A stretch of 64,000 nt of DNA from Sulfuricella sp. T08 (GCF_000971475.1 NZ_DF967544.1:123061-187060), one strand, 5' to 3'. Shown: positions 19,801 through 29,084, counted from the first letter of the stretch. The notes: generated by a model from the letters alone, not told the origin. Numbers and translations: made by a program.

Positions 19801-20414
19801 AAGGCCCCGGCGGCTACCAGTTCGTCGGCCGCACCATCCAGATGTGGAACCGCTACAAGCAGACCGCCGAATTCAAGGACGGAAAACCTTGGCTACTGCG
19901 CTTCTTCGACCAGATTCGATTCTTTCCGGTGTCAGAAAGCGAACTGCTCAAGCTGCGCGAGGATTTCGTCGCCGGGCGCTTCCAACTGAAAGTCGAGGAA
20001 ACCACGTTCAGCTTGCGCGAATACAACGCCTTCCTGAACGCCAATGCGAGCGAGATCACCGCGTTCAAGGACAAGCAACAGGCATCCTTCGACGCCGAGC
20101 GAGAACGTTGGAAAGCCAGTGGCCAGGCCGATTACGCCTCCGATGCCACCGTCGCGGAAGCTGCCACGGACAGCGAACTGGATTTGCCACCCAACAGCCG
20201 CGCCGTGGCCAGCCACGTGGCCGGGAATATCTGGAAAATCGAAGTGGCAGAAGGTGACACCGTGCGGGAAGGGGATACCCTGCTGATCATCGAATCCATG
20301 AAAATGGAAATCAACGTCACCGCCCCGTCTGCAGGCAAGGTGTTGCGCCTGTTCTGCAAGGAGAGCAGCCAGGTCTCGGCTGGACAGGATCTGCTGATAA
20401 TTCAGGGGGAATAG
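16803..20414 (+). CDS. Biotin-dependent urea/guanidine carboxylase, probably guanidine carboxylase
   Basis: This 1203-residue enzyme carboxylates the nitrogen of guanidine (or urea) using ATP, bicarbonate and biotin. A biotin carboxylase domain fills residues 1-450 ([62 protein letters not shown]). The carboxyltransferase domain of KipI/KipA type runs to about 1110 ([36 protein letters not shown]). The biotin carrier domain ends the protein with ESMKMEINV, where K1167 is the biotinyl lysine. The ATG at 16803 follows TAGGAAAG. The guanidine riboswitch and the two deiminase genes favour guanidine over urea as substrate. The published guanidine/urea distinction rests on a carboxyltransferase active-site residue that I could not align here. 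Confidence 0.9.
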   Translation: MFNKVLIANRGAIACRIIRTLKKLGIKSVAVYSEADAHSLHVVQADEAVCIGPAPAAESYLRAEKILEVAKQTGAQAIHPGYGFLSENADFAAACAEAGIAFIGPTPQQMLAFGLKHTARELAQQNNVPLLPGSGLLADVGHAQAEAARIGFPVMLKSTAGGGGIGMRLIWSADELVEAFQSVERLARANFKDAGIFLEKYVEEARHIEVQIFGDGKGQVVALGERDCSVQRRNQKVIEETPAPGLSDSQRQKLLETAVRLGQAVNYQSAGTVEFVYDASNGEFYFLEVNTRLQVEHGVTEQVTGIDLVEWMVRQASGDLSPLDSFSIAPQGASIQVRLYAEDPGKNFQPSSGVLTAAEFPPDIRVDTWVERGSAIPPFYDPMVAKLIVTAETRAAALEKMHAALEETRIAGIETNLDYLRQVLRDQVFTEGRQTTRYLNAFHYQPATMDVLEPGVQSSIQDYPGRVGYWNVGVPPSGPMDGLAFRLGNRLLGNPERAAGLELTVAGPTLRFNSNTVIALTGAPMTAELDGSPVSFWQAVPVKAGSVLRLGSIQGNGCRSYLAITGGFDVPDYLGSKSTFTLGQFGGHAGRTFRVGDVLHLSSASPAQNGQIISPALIPQYPNHWEIGVLYGPHGAPDFFTDADIEMFFSTDWEVHYNSSRTGVRLIGPKPEWARSDGGEAGLHPSNIHDNAYAIGAVDFTGDMPVILGPDGPSLGGFVCPATIVQAELWKMGQLRPGNTVRFCRISLAQAEAMETAQEATITTLEPLENETALTAGVNHSSASPVLHCVPASQQSVAVTYRPAGDKYLLVEYGPLVLDLNLRFRVHALMEWLQQQQLPGILDLTPGIRSLQVHYDNRVLPLNNLMTALQAAESELPAIEDMTVPTRIVHLPLSWDDPSTRLAIEKYMQSVRKDAPWCPSNIEFIRRINGLDNIEQVKDIVFNASYLVMGLGDVYLGAPVATPLDPRHRLVTTKYNPARTWTPENAVGIGGAYMCVYGMEGPGGYQFVGRTIQMWNRYKQTAEFKDGKPWLLRFFDQIRFFPVSESELLKLREDFVAGRFQLKVEETTFSLREYNAFLNANASEITAFKDKQQASFDAERERWKASGQADYASDATVAEAATDSELDLPPNSRAVASHVAGNIWKIEVAEGDTVREGDTLLIIESMKMEINVTAPSAGKVLRLFCKESSQVSAGQDLLIIQGE

Positions 20415-20417
20415 GCC

Positions 20418-22214
20418 ATGGACAAATTTTCCCTCGACATCACCACCCTGCGCCGTCTCTACCTGAATGGCGAACTCACCCCGCGCAAGCTGGTGGACAA
20501 CCTGCTGGCGCAGCATGACGATAGCGACAACCCGATCTGGATTCATCGCCTCTCCCCGGCGGAACTATACCGCTACGCCGATGCCCTGGTGGGCAAGGAC
20601 ATGGCGACCCTGCCCCTGTATGGCATTCCCTTCGCCATCAAGGATAACGTCGACCTGGCCGACGCGCCCACCACGGCAGCCTGCCCTGAGTTCGCCTTTC
20701 TGCCGGAACGTAGCGCCAGCGTTGTTCAGCGCCTGATCGACGCAGGAGCGATCCCACTCGGCAAAACCAATCTCGACCAGTTCGCCACCGGCCTCAATGG
20801 TACCCGCTCGCCCTACGGTGCCTGCCGCAACGCCTTCAACCCGGACTATATCTCGGGTGGATCGAGTTCAGGTTCCGCAGTAGCGGTCGCCACCGGGCAG
20901 GCAAGTTTTTCCTTGGGCACCGACACTGCCGGCTCCGGCCGGGTGCCGGCAGCCTTCAACAACCTGGTTGGCCACAAGCCCACCCTGGGTTACCTGTCTT
21001 CAAGTGGCCTGCTACCGGCCTGCCGCTCGCTGGACACGATTTCCATTTTTGCCTTGACAGCCGAGGATGCAGAGCAGGTGCTGGCGGTTGCTGCAGGTTT
21101 TGATGAGGCTGACCCTTATTCCCGTTCCGTGCAGGGCCATGGCTTCGATTTTGGCCGGGCGAAGGCATTCCATTTTGGTGTGCCACGTGCGGAGCAACTG
21201 CAATTCTTTGGCAACGAAGAGACCAAACGCCTGTTCGGCGAGGCGGTATCACGGCTGCAGGCGCTGGGGGGCGAGGCGCTTGAAATCGACTTTGCTCCTT
21301 TTCTGGAAGCCGCCCGCCTGCTCTATGAAGGGCCATGGGTGGCGGAGCGTTACGTTGCCCTCAAGGATTTTTTCGATAACCAGGCAGACCAAATTTTCCC
21401 CCCGGTGCGCGACATCATCGCTGGAGCCAGCCGCTTTTCCGCCGCTGATGCCTTCGCCGGGCAATACCGTCTGCGCGCGCTAAAGCAGAAGGCTGACCGG
21501 GTATGGGACACGATCGATTGTCTGATCACACCCACCGCCGGTACCCTCTATCCCATCGCCGCCATGCAGGCCGATCCGATTCGGCTGAATTCCAACCTGG
21601 GTTATTACACCAACTTCATGAACCTGCTGGATTATGCAGCGACCGCCGTACCCGCCGGATTCCAGGCTGACGGCCTGCCTTTCGGGATTACTTTGGCGGC
21701 GCCTGCCCATCAGGATGCCCCGCTGCTCCACTTGGCGGCGCGCATGCAGGCAGCTGCCGCAACACCCTTGGGCGCTACCGGCCTGCCTCAGCCCGAACAT
21801 GCTGCGCTCAACCCTCTGCCATCCGGCCAGGTGCAAATCGCGGTAGTGGGCGCCCACCTCAGTGGTCTGCCACTGAACTGGCAACTCACAAGCCGCAAGG
21901 GACGCCTGATCAGAAGCACCTGTACCGCACCCTGTTATCGCTTCTACGCGCTCCCCGACGGCAAGCGCCCGGGACTGATCCGGATGGAAGAAGGTGGCGC
22001 AGCCATCAAATGTGAAGTCTGGGAACTGCCGGCCAGCGAATTCGGCTCCTTCGTAGCCGGCATCCCCGCACCTCTGGGTATCGGCAAACTGGAGCTAGTC
22101 GATGGTAGCACGGTGAACGGCTTCATCTGCGAAGGCATCGGTATAACGGGTGCACGGGACATCACCGGGTTTGGAGGATGGCAGGCGTATCTTCAGCAGA
22201 AGGCAGGCAACTGA
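20418..22214 (+). CDS. atzF: Allophanate hydrolase
   Basis: Allophanate hydrolase splits allophanate into two ammonia and two CO2, the last step of the pathway. The 598-residue protein has the amidase-signature domain (about 1-440) with a Ser-cisSer-Lys triad: K75 in PFAIKDN, S149 in GGSSSGS and S173 in GTDTAGSGRVP. The C-terminal domain (about 460-598, GAHLSGLPLNWQLTSR... to TGFGGWQAYLQQ) is the one found in AtzF and fungal urea amidolyase. The start codon lies three bases after the carboxylase stop, indicating translational coupling. It is the last clear gene of the guanidine operon and converges on a YqaA-like gene 27 bases further on, with no obvious terminator between them. Confidence 0.94.
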   Translation: MDKFSLDITTLRRLYLNGELTPRKLVDNLLAQHDDSDNPIWIHRLSPAELYRYADALVGKDMATLPLYGIPFAIKDNVDLADAPTTAACPEFAFLPERSASVVQRLIDAGAIPLGKTNLDQFATGLNGTRSPYGACRNAFNPDYISGGSSSGSAVAVATGQASFSLGTDTAGSGRVPAAFNNLVGHKPTLGYLSSSGLLPACRSLDTISIFALTAEDAEQVLAVAAGFDEADPYSRSVQGHGFDFGRAKAFHFGVPRAEQLQFFGNEETKRLFGEAVSRLQALGGEALEIDFAPFLEAARLLYEGPWVAERYVALKDFFDNQADQIFPPVRDIIAGASRFSAADAFAGQYRLRALKQKADRVWDTIDCLITPTAGTLYPIAAMQADPIRLNSNLGYYTNFMNLLDYAATAVPAGFQADGLPFGITLAAPAHQDAPLLHLAARMQAAAATPLGATGLPQPEHAALNPLPSGQVQIAVVGAHLSGLPLNWQLTSRKGRLIRSTCTAPCYRFYALPDGKRPGLIRMEEGGAAIKCEVWELPASEFGSFVAGIPAPLGIGKLELVDGSTVNGFICEGIGITGARDITGFGGWQAYLQQKAGN

Positions 22215-22241
22215 CAACCCTACCATTCCAGTGCCTGAACT

Positions 22242-22640
22242 TTACACCGCCGTCCAGGCAATCACCAGATAGCGCGCCAGCTTGCCGACAGCCATGAACA
22301 GCGCGACGTAAACGGCGTTGATCCGTAACCAGCCCGCTGCAACACACAGCGCATCGCCGATCAGCGGCGCCCAAGCCAACAGCAGCGCCGGGCTGCCGTA
22401 GCGATGCACGAAAGCCAGCCATTTCGTCGGTTTGCGCTCAGGCAGAATGCGCCCGAGCAGGTAGGAACTCATGCCGCCCAAAGTGTTGCCCAGCGTCGCC
22501 AAGGCCAGCGCCGGCCACAACAAGCCGGGATTGAACTTGAGAACGCCGAACAGCACCGCCTCGGAGCCGCCCGGCAGCAGGGTGGCGGCGAGGAAGCTGC
22601 TGAGAAACAGGCCGCCGAGGCTGAGTTCGTCGCTAATCAA
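22242..22640 (-). CDS. YqaA/DedA (VTT-type) small membrane protein
   Basis: This 132-residue integral membrane protein has about four hydrophobic segments and the features of the YqaA branch of the DedA/SNARE-associated family: PGGSEAVLFGVL near the N-terminus, ATLGNTLGGMSSYLLGR, and GSPALLLAWAPLIGDALCVAAGWLR. DedA-like proteins are implicated in lipid flipping and membrane homeostasis; YqaA itself has no assigned function. The start is a TTG at 22640 with AGGGA seven bases upstream, giving the normal length. It runs opposite to the guanidine operon and is not part of it. Confidence 0.82.
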   Translation of the reverse strand: MISDELSLGGLFLSSFLAATLLPGGSEAVLFGVLKFNPGLLWPALALATLGNTLGGMSSYLLGRILPERKPTKWLAFVHRYGSPALLLAWAPLIGDALCVAAGWLRINAVYVALFMAVGKLARYLVIAWTAV

Positions 22641-22777
22641 GGGGCATTCCCTGCGGGGGTGACAAGGCGGGTGAAAATCCAGACAATATCGGCAGTCATC
22701 ATTAAGAATTTAAAATTCAGGAATACCGGATTTCGCCCAGCGCCATGCCTTGATCGAAAGCGCACTGTAATTCGCGA

Positions 22778-23899
22778 TCAGCGGACCGCGAGACGCCAGA
22801 GCGACGTTACCTCCGCTGCGCGCGCAGCATGGAGCGGGTCTGCGGCGTCGGAAGCGCGGGGGTGGGTCGGCCGGGCATCCAGCCGGCCCACGACCTTCAA
22901 GCCCGCCCCGTCGAAGAGAGCAAGCAACTCGGCCCGCGTGCGCAAGCCCAGATGCTCGGCCAAGTCCGAGAGCACCAGCCAGCCCTCCCCTCCCGGCTCC
23001 AGATGTTCGGCCAGCCCGCTTATGAATCCGCGCAGCATGCGGCTCTCGGGATCATAAACCGCGTGTTCGATGGGGGCGTTTGCCCGCGCTGGAACCCACG
23101 GCGGATTGCAGACCACGAGCGGAGCCCGTCCTTCGGGGAAGAGATCCGCCTGCACGACCTCTACCTGCTCGGTCAACCCCAGTCGCGCCAGATTCTCGCG
23201 GGCGCACGCCAGCGCGCGCGGGTCCTGGTCGGTGGCCACGACATGCGCGACGCCCCGGCGAGCGAGCACCGCAGCCAGCACTCCGGTGCCGGTGCCGATA
23301 TCGAAGGCCAGCGCCCGCGAGGGCAGCGGCGCCTCGGCCACCAGCCCCACATACTCGCCGCGGACTGGGGAGAATACGCCATAGTGCGGGTGGATGCGAT
23401 CTCCGAGCGCCGGGATCTCAACGCCCTTCTTGCGCCACTCGTGGGCGCCGATCAGTCCCAGCAACTCGCGCAGCGAGACCACCGAGGGGGCTTCACCCAG
23501 ACCGTAAGCCTCCGCGCAGGCTTGCCGCACGTCGGGCGCACGTCGCAGGGGGATGCCATAGTCTTCCTCTAACGGCAGCAGCAACAACCCCAACGCGCGT
23601 GCGCGCTGGGCCTGAGTCATGCGATGCAGATGGAATGCCTCGGCAGGCGTCGCGGATGTCTTGAGGGGCTTGCGGTCGGCGCGCCGCGCCATCGACTGCA
23701 GCAACTGGCGTGCATTCTGGAAATCACCGCGCCACAGCAGCGCAGTGCCATCGCAGGCCAAACGATAGGCGGTGTCGGCCGTCATGCGGTCATCGGCAAT
23801 GACCACACGTGTGGGCGGTGCCATCCCGCTCTCCGAGCGCCACAGGGCGGAGCGGGTCTCGCCGGCTTCGGTCCAGGTCACAACCGGGTGGCCGCTCAC
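22778..23899 (-). CDS. Class I SAM-dependent methyltransferase (small-methyltransferase/PrmC-like)
   Basis: This 373-residue protein has a C-terminal Rossmann methyltransferase domain (about 190-330) with FDIGTGTGVLAAVLARRG, an ATDQDPRALACARENL acidic loop and LVVCNPPWVPA. The NPPW motif is typical of enzymes that methylate amide or amino nitrogens (PrmC, RsmC and similar). The N-terminal ~180 residues have no motif I recognise. The start is GTG at 23899 behind AAGGGG. By eye the gene is richer in G+C and Arg/Ala codons than its neighbours, which hints at acquisition, but I could not measure this. It may share a transcript with the downstream YqaA-like gene. Confidence 0.82.
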   Translation of the reverse strand: MSGHPVVTWTEAGETRSALWRSESGMAPPTRVVIADDRMTADTAYRLACDGTALLWRGDFQNARQLLQSMARRADRKPLKTSATPAEAFHLHRMTQAQRARALGLLLLPLEEDYGIPLRRAPDVRQACAEAYGLGEAPSVVSLRELLGLIGAHEWRKKGVEIPALGDRIHPHYGVFSPVRGEYVGLVAEAPLPSRALAFDIGTGTGVLAAVLARRGVAHVVATDQDPRALACARENLARLGLTEQVEVVQADLFPEGRAPLVVCNPPWVPARANAPIEHAVYDPESRMLRGFISGLAEHLEPGGEGWLVLSDLAEHLGLRTRAELLALFDGAGLKVVGRLDARPTHPRASDAADPLHAARAAEVTSLWRLAVR

Positions 23900-23972
23900 A
23901 GCAACCCCTTCGGTTTGCAGGAACAGGTCTGGAGTTGCGCCATGGGCTCCTCGATAAGCAGGAAAAGTACCA

Positions 23973-25991
23973 CTATGCCATCACCAGCTGATTGCGGCCC
24001 CGGTGTTTGGCCTTGTACATGGCGGAATCGGCTTTGGCAATGAGTTCGTCGCTGTCGAGATCCTGATCGGGAAACAGGGCAATGCCGATGCTGGCGCTGA
24101 TGTGTAACTGCTTGCCCGCCACCTCGAAAGGTGCAGCCAGTAAAGCACAGATTTTTTCGCCGACCAGACGGGCTTCTGCTTCAGCCTCGGCGCGGGCCTG
24201 GCTCAGGCGCGGCAGCAAAATAATGAATTCGTCCCCGCCGATGCGCGAAACACTATCCTCAGCACGCAACAGCTGTTGCATGCGTCGTGCCACCTCGACC
24301 AGCAAACGGTCTCCCACGTTATGGCCATGGTTATCATTAATGGGCTTGAATTCGTCCAGATCGACAAACAGTAACGCCCCCAACTGGTCGCGCCGCTGGT
24401 TGGTCGCGTTGCTGTGTTGCAGCATGTCGAGCAGGCTGCGGCGGTTGGGCAGACCGGTGAGTTGATCCATCATGGCGATTTGGGCGATTTTTTCCTGATG
24501 TGAACGCGTTTCGGTGATGTCGCGCATGGTGCCTTCAACACCAGTCACTGCACCATCCGGAGCAAAGGTGTAATGGGTATTGACGGACACCCAGCGCGCT
24601 TCCCTCTGTTTGTTGAAAACCTTGATTTCATAGTTGTGCAAGGTGCCGCCTGATTCCTTCAGCGCATTGAATAAATCATTCGCCGAATAGGGCGGCACGA
24701 AATAGTCCGCCATTTGCGTGCCGATGACCTCCTTCGGGGTGTAGCCAAAGATGCCCTCAGCGGAGGGCGATATTTGCAACAAGGAGCCATGGGTGTCCGC
24801 ACGATAGTAAACATCCTGCAGGTTTTCAATGATGCTGCGAAAGTGTTGCTCCGACTGTATCAACAGATGCTCGGCCTCGCGGCTGTGAGCAATCTCGCGC
24901 GCCAGGCGCTGATTGAACCGCCACAGGATGAACGCGACCAGACCCGCCAGCACAAACAGGATGGCACTCACGCTGACAGCCTGCCAGAAAGTCGACAAGG
25001 CAATTTTTGGATTGGGATCATAGATAAAATCGTCCAGCTTGCGGCCTGCAGCAACCACCTTGAATTGCACCAAGGTGTCGGCCATGCGCTGGAAACGACC
25101 GGGATTGATGTTTCCAATCGGGATGAGGGTGGGCTGAATCAGCGATTCCATGGCAGCCGCTTCAAATTCCAGATGGGCGCGGCTTTTTTTCGGACGATAG
25201 TGTTTCTCGATCAGATCGATAATTTCCTGCTTGTGCTGCATGGCGTATTCCCAGCCGCGTAACGAAGCTTCGCGGAAGGCTTTAACCTGCTCCGGGTGCT
25301 GCCGAATTTCATGCTGTGTGGTAAACAGGATGTCACTGTAAAAGTCCACGCCGTAATTGATGGGCTGGATGGCACGGCCTTCGACATGGTGCTCCCGCAG
25401 AAAGTACGGCTCATTGGTGAGATAGGCATTAAAAACATCGGTTTTTCCGTTGATCAGATCATTAATATCGTAGCTGCTGGGCAATATCCGGAGTTTTTTG
25501 GGATCCACACCTTCATTGGATAGCATGGCGAGAAAATCTACATCCTCCGTGCCACCGACCATCATGATCTGTTTGCCGATCAAATCCTGTGGAGTCCGAA
25601 TCCCGCTATCCTTGCGCGTCAGCAGCACCGAGGGCGAATGCTGAAAAATGGCTGCAAGTGCCACCAACGGTTCGCCCTTGAGGTAATGGAATAGCAGTTC
25701 GCTATTGGCTTCGCCATATTGTGCCCGCCCTGCCAGCACTTCTTCCACCGGACGACGATCGGGAGCGCCCGCAACGATGGTGACATCCAGTCCTTTTTCT
25801 CGATAGTAGCCCTTGTGCAAAGCAGCGTAGTAGCCGGCAAACTGGAATTGGTGCAGCCAGCGAATCTGCATGGTCACTGGCGTAAGGGGTTTGTCGAGTG
25901 CAACCGCATTCGCGGCGTGGAGCGCCGGTACTGAAAACAGTAACAGGCTGGCAACGGCTACTATGGCGATGATTCGGGTGAAACACCTCAT
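23973..25991 (-). CDS. Periplasmic NMT1/THI5-like sensor fused to PAS and GGDEF (diguanylate cyclase)
   Basis: This 672-residue receptor begins with a signal peptide (to about residue 27) and a periplasmic NMT1/THI5-like binding domain of about 300 residues (MQIRWLHQFQFAGYYAALHK). A transmembrane helix lies near 340-362 (FWQAVSVSAILFVLAGLVAF). A PAS domain follows (RSIIENLQDVYYRADTHGSL, with an IxRDITE-type end) and then a GGDEF domain with intact RIGGDEFIILLP. An RxxD inhibitory site (RAED) lies five residues before GGDEF, so feedback inhibition by c-di-GMP is likely. The binding domain belongs to the same broad fold as the NitT/TauT proteins, so the ligand may be a small nitrogenous compound. 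It lies directly downstream of amtB but is separated by a terminator. Confidence 0.9.
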   Translation of the reverse strand: MRCFTRIIAIVAVASLLLFSVPALHAANAVALDKPLTPVTMQIRWLHQFQFAGYYAALHKGYYREKGLDVTIVAGAPDRRPVEEVLAGRAQYGEANSELLFHYLKGEPLVALAAIFQHSPSVLLTRKDSGIRTPQDLIGKQIMMVGGTEDVDFLAMLSNEGVDPKKLRILPSSYDINDLINGKTDVFNAYLTNEPYFLREHHVEGRAIQPINYGVDFYSDILFTTQHEIRQHPEQVKAFREASLRGWEYAMQHKQEIIDLIEKHYRPKKSRAHLEFEAAAMESLIQPTLIPIGNINPGRFQRMADTLVQFKVVAAGRKLDDFIYDPNPKIALSTFWQAVSVSAILFVLAGLVAFILWRFNQRLAREIAHSREAEHLLIQSEQHFRSIIENLQDVYYRADTHGSLLQISPSAEGIFGYTPKEVIGTQMADYFVPPYSANDLFNALKESGGTLHNYEIKVFNKQREARWVSVNTHYTFAPDGAVTGVEGTMRDITETRSHQEKIAQIAMMDQLTGLPNRRSLLDMLQHSNATNQRRDQLGALLFVDLDEFKPINDNHGHNVGDRLLVEVARRMQQLLRAEDSVSRIGGDEFIILLPRLSQARAEAEAEARLVGEKICALLAAPFEVAGKQLHISASIGIALFPDQDLDSDELIAKADSAMYKAKHRGRNQLVMA

Positions 25992-26148
25992 TCATTTCCC
26001 TTATCTGGAACAAACGGTAAATCAGGCTTGGTATTCGATGATGGCCGGACGAGACATAGACCTGTTCTAAAAGGGCTTTATATCAGAAAACCAGCTGTCT
26101 CGGGGCGTTTTTGCTGGCCATCTTCGACAGTGGATTCCGGACCCTAAT

Positions 26149-26174
26149 AAAAAAGGGGTGCCCGCAGGCACCCC
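26149..26174 (-). terminator. Rho-independent terminator of the porin-glnK-amtB operon
   Basis: On the minus strand GGGGTGCC, a four-base loop and GGCACCCC (26174 down to 26155) form a perfect eight-pair GC-rich stem. It is followed by six T residues (26154-26149). It starts 26 bases after the amtB stop codon and separates amtB from the NMT1-GGDEF gene. Confidence 0.92.
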
Positions 26175-26199
26175 AGAATCCTACTCAGGATAGTTATCG

Positions 26200-27627
26200 T
26201 TATTCGACGTGCTCGCCGTGCAGGGCAACGTCCAGTCCTTCACGCTCTTCTTCTTCGGAGACGCGCAGACCGATGGCGATGTCGATCACCTTGAGAATGA
26301 TGAAGGTCATCACCAGACTGTAGGCTACCGTGGCGCCGACGCCCAGCAACTGGGTGACAACCTGACCGCCGTTACCTTCCAGCAGGCCGGCGGTTCCGCC
26401 GATTTCCTTGACGGCGAATACGCCAGTCAGGATTGCGCCGACGATGCCGCCTACGCCGTGCACACCGAAGGCGTCGAGCGAGTCATCATAGCCGAGCATT
26501 TTCTTGAGGCTGGTTGCGCCCCAGAAACATGATACGCCAGCGACCAGGCCGATGATCAGCGCGCCCATCGGACCGACGAAGCCGGATGCGGGGGTGATGG
26601 CGACCAGGCCGGCGACTGCACCGGAAGCGATGCCCAGCACGCTAGGCTTACCCTTGCCAATCCACTCCGCGAACATCCAGGAGAGCGCGGCAGCAGCTGC
26701 ACCGATCTGGGTCACCGCCATGGCCATGCCGGCACGACCGTCAGCAGCCACCGCAGAGCCGGCGTTGAAGCCGAACCAGCCTACCCACAGCATGGCGGCG
26801 CCGACGACGGTCAGTACCAGGTTGTGCGGCGCCATCGGCTCACGGCCGTAGCCAAGGCGCTTGCCGAGGACGATCGCTGTCACCAGGCCGGCGATACCGG
26901 CGTTGATGTGCACCACGGTGCCGCCGGCGTAGTCAAGCACGCCCTTGGTGACGAGCCAGCCTTGAATCGCCGGGTCGGAGCTCGTGCCCCACACCCAGTG
27001 AGCGATTGGGGCATACACTGCCAACGACCAGATAGCCATGAACCACAGCATCGCCGAGAACTTCATGCGATCGGCAAAGGCGCCGGTGATCAGGGCTGGG
27101 GTGATGATGGCGAAGGTCATCTGGAACATCATGAACACGGATTCGGGGATGTTCTGCCCGTCAGTGCCAGCCATTCCATTCAGCCCCATTCCGTTAAGAA
27201 AAAGTCGGTCGAGGCCGCCGAGCCACGGTCCGCCATCTCGGAAGGCAATGCTGTAGCCCGCGATCATCCATATTACCGTGATCAGTGCGGTGATCGAGAA
27301 GCTTTGCATCAGCGTGGCGAGCACGTTCTTCTTGCGCACCATACCACCGTAGAACAGCGCCAGACCAGGAATGGTCATGAACAGCACCAGCGCCGTGGAG
27401 GTCAGCATCCAAGCGGTGTTGCCGCTATCCAGTTTCTGTGCCACCGGAGCGGGTGCAGCCGCCGGTTCCGTTGCCGGGGCTACAGCCGGTTCTGCGGCAG
27501 GTGCGGCAGCTTCAGGTGCAGTTACAGCCGGCTTGGCGTCAACCGGAGCGGCCACTTCCTCGGCCAGGGTCAGGCCGGAGAATCCCAGCATCCCCAGTAG
27601 GGCGAGCATACTCAACAATCTTTTCAT
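26200..27627 (-). CDS. amtB: Ammonium transporter
   Basis: This 475-residue inner-membrane ammonium channel has a cleavable signal sequence (MKRLLSMLALLGMLGFSGLTLA). A roughly 45-residue Ala/Pro/Glu linker follows, then about 11 membrane helices. Family blocks include ALVLFMTIPGLALFYGGMVR, the DYAGGTVVHINAGIAGL segment with the first pore histidine and FGVHGVGGIVGAILTG with the second. The AP-rich linker makes it longer than E. coli AmtB (428 residues). It lies 15 bases after glnK, with an AAGGAG site, so the PII protein that gates it is co-expressed. Confidence 0.95.
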   Translation of the reverse strand: MKRLLSMLALLGMLGFSGLTLAEEVAAPVDAKPAVTAPEAAAPAAEPAVAPATEPAAAPAPVAQKLDSGNTAWMLTSTALVLFMTIPGLALFYGGMVRKKNVLATLMQSFSITALITVIWMIAGYSIAFRDGGPWLGGLDRLFLNGMGLNGMAGTDGQNIPESVFMMFQMTFAIITPALITGAFADRMKFSAMLWFMAIWSLAVYAPIAHWVWGTSSDPAIQGWLVTKGVLDYAGGTVVHINAGIAGLVTAIVLGKRLGYGREPMAPHNLVLTVVGAAMLWVGWFGFNAGSAVAADGRAGMAMAVTQIGAAAAALSWMFAEWIGKGKPSVLGIASGAVAGLVAITPASGFVGPMGALIIGLVAGVSCFWGATSLKKMLGYDDSLDAFGVHGVGGIVGAILTGVFAVKEIGGTAGLLEGNGGQVVTQLLGVGATVAYSLVMTFIILKVIDIAIGLRVSEEEEREGLDVALHGEHVE

Positions 27628-27642
27628 TATGGCTTGCTCCTT

Positions 27643-28026
<384 letters not shown>

Positions 28027-28848
28027 TTAGAAGGTCTTGAGGAATGACAGGGCTAAACGTCCGTCAGCAACATTCTTGGGTGTGCCGGTGCCAAATATGT
28101 AGACATTGTTACCGCCAGCGTCGTGCAGCTTGCCGTTTGTATCGGTGTAGGCCAGAGTTACGGTGCCGTAACCCATATCTTTGCTGACGCCAAGTTTCCA
28201 GTCCGTGTAGGAGGCGTCGGTGTAGTTTTTGATTTTCTGATGGCCGGCATGAGCCAGGATAGTCCAGCCCTCTGCCACAGGATAGTTCACCGACAGGTCG
28301 AGGTAATCGCTGCCCTTGGTCTTCTGGTTGGCGCTTACACCAAAACCGCTAGGCCCACCCCAGCCAATGAAGTAGTCGGATACGGCACGGCTGTACTTCA
28401 GTGACACATATTTCCAGCTCCCGCTTAAATAAACCTCAGTGGTATCAGGATCGGTTGCACCCGCGACTTGGTCGCCGGGGTAGTAGTAAGTGATGACGCC
28501 AAGATCATAGCCGAAATCACCCACGGAGGCTTTGTAGCCGCCATACAGATCGACTTCCAGGCTGCTGTTGTTCTTGAAGCCGTTCTCTTTCACCCAGCTC
28601 ACATTGGAAAGCCAGGTTCCCACGTAGAGGCCGCTAGCGTGGCTGTAGTCGAAACCGCCCTGGACAGCCGGCGTGTGTTGGGTTTGGGTTACGCCGCGAA
28701 AAATGTAATCGGTGGTCAGACCAAAATTGCCGGTAAAGGGAGAAGCGGCTGCCGGTGCATCCTCCGCGCTAGCGGTCGGAGTGAACAGAAGGGAAGCCGG
28801 CAGTGCGACAACACCTGCCAAGACCAGTGCTTGAGAAATTTTACGCAT
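28027..28848 (-). CDS. TorF-family outer membrane protein (TIGR02001 type putative porin)
   Basis: This 273-residue protein has a signal peptide (MRKISQALVLAGVVALPASL...ASA). Alternating beta-strand segments begin with GNFGLTTDYIFRGVTQTQ and end in an aromatic residue (GRLALSFLKTF), as outer-membrane beta-barrels do. The TDYIFRGVSQT-like start is the family signature of the TIGR02001/TorF putative porins. It is first in the operon with glnK and amtB and lies behind the sigma-54 promoter. That suggests an outer-membrane route for a nitrogen source expressed under nitrogen limitation. Confidence 0.88.
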   Translation of the reverse strand: MRKISQALVLAGVVALPASLLFTPTASAEDAPAAASPFTGNFGLTTDYIFRGVTQTQHTPAVQGGFDYSHASGLYVGTWLSNVSWVKENGFKNNSSLEVDLYGGYKASVGDFGYDLGVITYYYPGDQVAGATDPDTTEVYLSGSWKYVSLKYSRAVSDYFIGWGGPSGFGVSANQKTKGSDYLDLSVNYPVAEGWTILAHAGHQKIKNYTDASYTDWKLGVSKDMGYGTVTLAYTDTNGKLHDAGGNNVYIFGTGTPKNVADGRLALSFLKTF

Positions 28849-28895
28849 GATATTTTCCTTTCAATTGAAATGAGATAAGCCTCGTGATTTACCTT

Positions 28896-28911
28896 AGCAT
28901 TTGTCGTGCCA
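28896..28911 (-). promoter_or_regulatory. Sigma-54 (-24/-12) promoter of the porin-glnK-amtB operon
   Basis: On the minus strand TGGCACGACAAATGCT matches TGGCAC-N5-TTGCW except for A in place of the first T of the -12 box. Its -12 end is 47 bases before the porin ATG. The same deviation occurs in the guanidine operon promoter (9798-9813), which points to co-regulation by RpoN and NtrC. Confidence 0.82.
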
Positions 28912-29005
28912 GAATAATAATTATTAGTATATTCAAGATGATATAATTTTATTGAGTGGCTTGCAGGTGGGCCAGGCACCGCTTTGAGTCAACCAGGCGT
29001 TTAAG

Positions 29006-29022
29006 TGCACCAAAAAAGTGCG
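29006..29022 (-). promoter_or_regulatory. NtrC-like enhancer site upstream of the porin-glnK-amtB operon
   Basis: TGCACCAAAAAAGTGCG (given on the plus strand) has a perfect TGCACC half and a four-of-six match in the other half. It lies about 95 bases upstream of the -24 element, a normal enhancer position. A weaker candidate starting with GGCACC lies at 28975-28991, 31 bases closer to the promoter. Together they resemble the paired sites seen at 9688-9734. Confidence 0.6.
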
Positions 29023-29084
29023 TATGTTCGGATAGTCTCATTTTGGTACACTGAGAAAATTCAAGTTCATACAAGGGGTGATTC

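Noticed and set aside
10017..22214. Operon as an ordinary urea-carboxylase (urea amidolyase) system
   Set aside because: The ykkC guanidine riboswitch and two DUF1989 deiminase subunits fit guanidine better. Urea remains possible until the active-site residue is checked.
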